Program-made: the position numbers and the translations under genes
Shown here: in pieces, positions 60,236-64,000 of the stretch
How the letters are laid out: each line of letters starts with the position of its first letter
Position numbering within the stretch: the stretch's first letter is position 1
Notes under the pieces: model-generated
Seen by the model: only the letters and a program-made list of their open reading frames with translations
What the model was told of the DNA's origin: nothing
The model's database searches: none
Assembly (NCBI RefSeq): GCF_002078875.1
Contig: NC_034413.1
Coordinates: 60,136,433-60,200,432, forward strand
Length of the DNA stretch: 64,000 nt
From: Numida meleagris
Taxonomy: Eukaryota; Chordata; Aves; Galliformes; Numididae
Direction: 5' to 3'

Positions 60236-63200
60236 AGTTTAATTAAATACACATCTCTGTCTCCAGACCTGGGCTGTAACTGCAGCCCTGGAGCACGAGG
60301 AGCAGAGCAGGGGAGCGGAGGCTGAGGGGGGAGCAATGTGGGGGCTGCTCCCACTGCCAGGCTCTGCTGGGAGGCATTCGAACCTCTCCGTGTCATTACA
60401 GCTTATCATTGCCACAGACAGTGATTGGAAAAGGCTTTTTGCAGGGCTGAACTGTAAGCAATAAAACTTGCATTCTGATACATGCGTAGTGCACTTAGCT
60501 AATAAAAATAGCCTTGGTGTCAAAAGGTTTCACTAAATGCAGCTAAAGATATTAGCAGCACTGCACTTGTCTTTCACTTTGTAGACCAAAGATGAGGTGA
60601 GGTGCTAAAAATGAGCTTCTTGTTTCCACTTTTGTTTCCACTGGGAGCCGAAATTGCACTACTTTACTTAGGAGTCATCCCAACCTTTCCCAGAGTGGGT
60701 CAGCCCTGTGCTCCTCTCCCTGCCCAGCAGCCCAGGGGGGATCCTGGGCACATGGGACTGGACTTACGTCTTGGTGCGAGCAGCAGAGCATCCCACATAG
60801 CCATGGGAGGAGGGCTGGAGTGTGGGTGATGCGCCTGGTGTGGATGGATGGAGACCTGGCCCTTCAGGACCAGGGCTGAGACATTTGCATGGCATGACTG
60901 AGAAGTTCAGACTGCAAAAAGAGTAGGATAACTGTGTGGGATGGAGGCAGGGGTGCACAGTGTTGCTTTTGTGAATGGAGAGCTGTTGTTCAGAAGAATC
61001 TGCCATCCAGCACCATCTGGAGTGCCATTAATCCCGTGGAACTGCTTGCAAAGTACAGTATTGCCGGACATAAGTGTAGCAATACTGGACTTACAGTTAA
61101 TGAATTAAGGATTGCCAGATGCTGATTTAAACAAAAAGATAGAAATTTCATGTAGTTGAAGGTGAATGTTGGTTTGACAAAAAAACATTTGACAACAGAG
61201 CAATTGATGTCCTTTATTTGCCCAAGTATTAACTGATTTCTGTTACATTATCACATAGCTATTTGAGTTGGAGGAAACTGTGCTAAGCAATCTGCCTGCG
61301 TTTCCCAGCAGTCTGTCAGCCTGTGCTGTCTGCCAGCAGAGAGCCTGCTCAGGGTGCCTGTGAATTGGGTTCTACTGCAGAGGTCCCTGCTTGGTGCACG
61401 GTGGCTAGTAGCTGTGGTCCCAGCACTTTAATAATGTTGATAATAAGCACTTGCATGCGCTGGTAAAGCTGTATTTGACAGCTCTGCGGGGCTGTGGCTG
61501 TGGCTTGTGTTGATAGTGGGTGAGAGAACGTCAAAGGGAGATAAGACAAGAACGTGCCTTGAAAAACAGTGAAAATGCAGTAATCTAGAAAATTGTGGCC
61601 ACAAACTTGTTTGCTGACCAACTGAAAATCTCACAGGAATGCGTGTGAATAATTAAACACAGCAATAGCAATTTGTAGCCATTATAGTTCCATAAATAAT
61701 TTAGAAAGTTCTCCGCAAAGTACTCGTCTTCCCCTACCTTCACATCATGGCTTCCCCAGTCCAATTTCTTCCTCCTCTTCTTCTCCCCCATCTTTTCTGA
61801 AATGCATACTGTAGGATATGTTCTTCTGGCTGATTTCTGGAGAAGTGTGGCAGGGTGCTGGGAACCCTGATGTGGTTACACATGCTGTCATCTTCATCAG
61901 CACTACGCTGGCGTGGGTTAGTCTGGGGCTTCTCTTCCCTTATTCTTCCTCAGAAGCCCTGGTGAGGTTTCATGTTTGTGTGTACCATGTGCACACGGTT
62001 CCCAAGGAACAAGTCACTCCTTGTGAAATGGGATTTCTTCGACTTCCTCATCCATGATGCAGATCCCTTTTCCTCTTATTTACCCACAGATGAAGAGCTG
62101 TGAAATCAGGCTTGGTAGTGGGAAAATGCTCGCTCTCATGTTCAAAGGCATATGTCATTGACCCTTCGTGAAGATGTGGGTGCCCATGCCCCAGGGACAT
62201 GTCCAGTGCTGTACTGACACCTGTCTTGTTGGGATGGGCAAACAAACCTGAACCTCCCCAAGAGCACTGCTGTGAATGCAGAAAGTAAGGACTGCCACCT
62301 CCTCACCTGTCAATGCAGCCTCACTCATAAGTAGTAAAAAATTCACCTCTAATTTCCAGGAGGATACATGGAAAACGTAATAGGAGTGCTACAGGCTCAG
62401 AAGACAAGCACTCACGTAGCCTGGATTTGAGTTATCAAGCAGCTGGAGGCAAATGCCAGCTGATCAGAACTGCTCCCTAAACAGGAATCACTCTATTATC
62501 TCTGGTCTCACGGATCACATCCAGGTGAAAGCCCAGGAAGCCTGCTAGCAGCTGCCAACACCCCTGCGCGCCAGGCGGGTTCCACACACGAGGGGAGCCC
62601 TCAGGAGGGCAACAGCAATGAGTCACTGGAAAGCAGAAGACCTGCACGGGATTTTCTCATGGGAAAAACCTAGATCTGCCATCACCAAGGATGAAAACCT
62701 GGATTCCTTTTCGAAAATATCACACGTGATAAAAGCAGGGCGCACAAAGAGGGTGCACGTACCCACAGCACTCTGGATTGGCATATTGCAGTCTGAGTTT
62801 TGAAGAGTAGAACGTGGGGAAGGTAATTTGCAGAAATAAACAGAGCCAAACAAATACCAGAGCCAGGAGAGAAACGGCAAGAATTACAGCCGATACTTCA
62901 AAGTGAAGTGTTTGTACTAACAGCCTGATAGCAGTCCGTGTTTCAGAGTTAGAAGCACGTTGTCAGTGAAGCAGTGTGTTTTGTTCTGCTGGTACCGTGT
63001 TTCTGAAGAACTCAATCTGCCCACTCGTGCCATTGCCCTAGTTCAGGGGCGCAGCGAAATGGAGCTGCATCTCCACGCACCCCCATTTTGAATTCGTCAA
63101 AAAGGTACCCAAGTGGTTGTGCTGTTCCCATCCTGCAATGGCCCTGAAGCAGAGCAGTAGGTGAAAGCAAATCCCAGGATCTCTCTCAAGCCTCTCCTTC

Positions 63201-63322
63201 CGGGCTGGATACTATGCTTGTTGGCCTCTACAGGTATTGCTGCATTGCTGTTAGTGATTTTATACCAGAACAAGACTAAAACTCAGAGAAAAGTCCAACA
63301 CAGTGCCATATCCGTTATGTGT

Positions 63323-63395
63323 CATAGAATCATAGAATCACCAAGGTTGGAAAAGACCTCCAAGATCATCTAGTCCAACCAGTAGTGGCTTTACA
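63323..63395 (-). mobile_element. CR1 LINE, short 3' fragment, antisense
   Basis: CATAGAATCATAGAATCACC, then AAGGTTGGAAAAGACCTCCA, AGATCATCTAGTCCAACC. Both terminal octamers are intact, so the 3' end is precise. The AAAAGACC variant marks a different CR1 subfamily from the GGAAGGGACC copies at 4799 and 18314. Confidence 0.93.
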
Positions 63396-63914
63396 ACTCA
63401 AAACTAGTGCTAATATTGCTTCAGCAAGCAGTGACAGTGAATCAGAAATGTTATCTGCAGCTGGTTGCCGTCGGAGGCTTCCCATCCTGCGGCTCTCCCA
63501 GGTGAGCTTGAAGCTATCAGCAGGCATCAGTCAGGCTCTGATCTGAGGGGGAAACAACTCCTTCTGTTCACTGAGGGCAAGTGCTGCACAACCTGCAAAC
63601 TTGGGAGTTGAACACAGTCTTTTAAAGTGGGAAACTTGCTCTCAGTGCTAGATTAGCCGCAAATTAATAAAACCATCCCAATTTACACAAAAAAAATGAG
63701 GTTGCAGGGACCTGTTTCAGAGTCCCTAGTGTCATTAAAAATAATCCCGCTGCCACAAAACTCTTTTGATTGGAGCCACATTTTGAAGTCATTTGTTGTT
63801 CTGCATCCTTTAAAATCAGACAAGTTTGAATAAGGAGAGAGTCTCCAAAGTTGCTGCCAATCTACCCAGGAAAATGGTAATCATTTGCTTTTGAATTTTA
63901 GAGGGAACTGTGGT
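63396..63914 (+). other. GLI2: GLI2 intron between two CR1 fragments
   Basis: No exon is recognised. 63650-63830 holds a motif-rich block (GATTAGCCGCAAATTAATAA, GTCATTAAAAATAATCCCGC, CTCTTTTGATTGGAGCC) that may be a small conserved non-coding element. Confidence 0.4.
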
Positions 63915-64000
63915 AATCATAGAATCATTAAAGTTGGAAAAGACTGCTAGGATCACCTAGTCCGTCCATCATCCCATGCCCACCATGCTTACTGACCATG
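63915..64000 (-). mobile_element. CR1 LINE, 3' fragment running off the window, antisense
   Basis: AATCATAGAATCATTAAAGT, TGGAAAAGACTGCTAGGATC, ACCTAGTCCGTCCATC and CCCATGCCCACCATGC give the reverse complement of a CR1 3' end of the GGAAAAGACC type, cut by the window edge. Confidence 0.9.

Larger units (their letters stand above)
53722..63322 (+). other. GLI2: GLI2 intron, seventh part
   Basis: No exon is recognised. This is the part richest in candidate regulatory blocks (54360-55200, 55820-56040, 57950-58060, 59490-59770). It also holds a G-quadruplex motif at 57861-57895, a 20-base palindrome at 57181-57200, T17 at 57376-57392 and two old repeat remnants (58066-58132, 60182-60235). The 173- and 168-codon frames at 54518-55039 (+) and 55693-56199 (-) show no domains. 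Confidence 0.5.

Noticed and set aside
1..64000. tRNA, rRNA, CRISPR, prophage or bacterial operon features
   Set aside because: None seen. The DNA is vertebrate and non-coding in character throughout.

Overview
The window is vertebrate, almost certainly avian, nuclear DNA. It holds at least ten truncated CR1 LINE copies carrying the CR1 3' signature (GTTGGAAGGGACC / TTCCAACC next to an AGAATCATAGAATC terminal octamer repeat), plus microsatellites and long homopolymer tracts. There is no SINE clutter, no operon structure and no dense coding. A galliform bird such as chicken fits best, but the species cannot be fixed from the sequence alone.

The only protein-coding exon I can defend is at 10450-10612 on the + strand. 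It reads as the first coding exon of GLI2, the zinc-finger transcription factor of Hedgehog signalling. It has a splice acceptor at 10448-10449, a 30-base piece of 5' UTR, a well-placed ATG at 10480, 44 codons beginning METSAS and ending AAVAQG, and a GAG|GTACTT donor leaving a phase-1 intron. A three-codon upstream ORF (10467-10478) ends one base before the start codon.

Layout: 1-10449 is non-coding DNA upstream of this exon, either the intron after a 5' UTR exon or 5' flank, with two antisense CR1 fragments and a C-rich G-quadruplex-type tract. 10613-64000 is read as the start of a very long GLI2 intron, because no downstream GLI2 coding sequence was found. The intron holds eight more CR1 fragments (three sense, five antisense), several older repeat remnants (L3/MIR-like tails and short fold-back elements), homopolymers and microsatellites. 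It also has several stretches that look like conserved non-coding elements: balanced composition, no repeats, dense homeodomain, SOX and POU-type motifs. The best of these are 30760-31130, 33840-34110, 39440-39860, 51640-52000, 54360-55200 and 59490-59770. No conservation data were available, so these calls rest on motif content alone.

The remaining open reading frames are short, have no recognisable domains, often overlap on both strands and look like chance ORFs. No tRNA, rRNA, CRISPR array or bacterial-type feature was seen, and no new gene system was identified. The most interesting points are the GLI2 exon with its minimal upstream ORF, the candidate intronic enhancers, a perfect GLI-binding 9-mer inside a CR1 copy in this GLI2 intron, and perfect palindromes at 931, 30842 and 57181.
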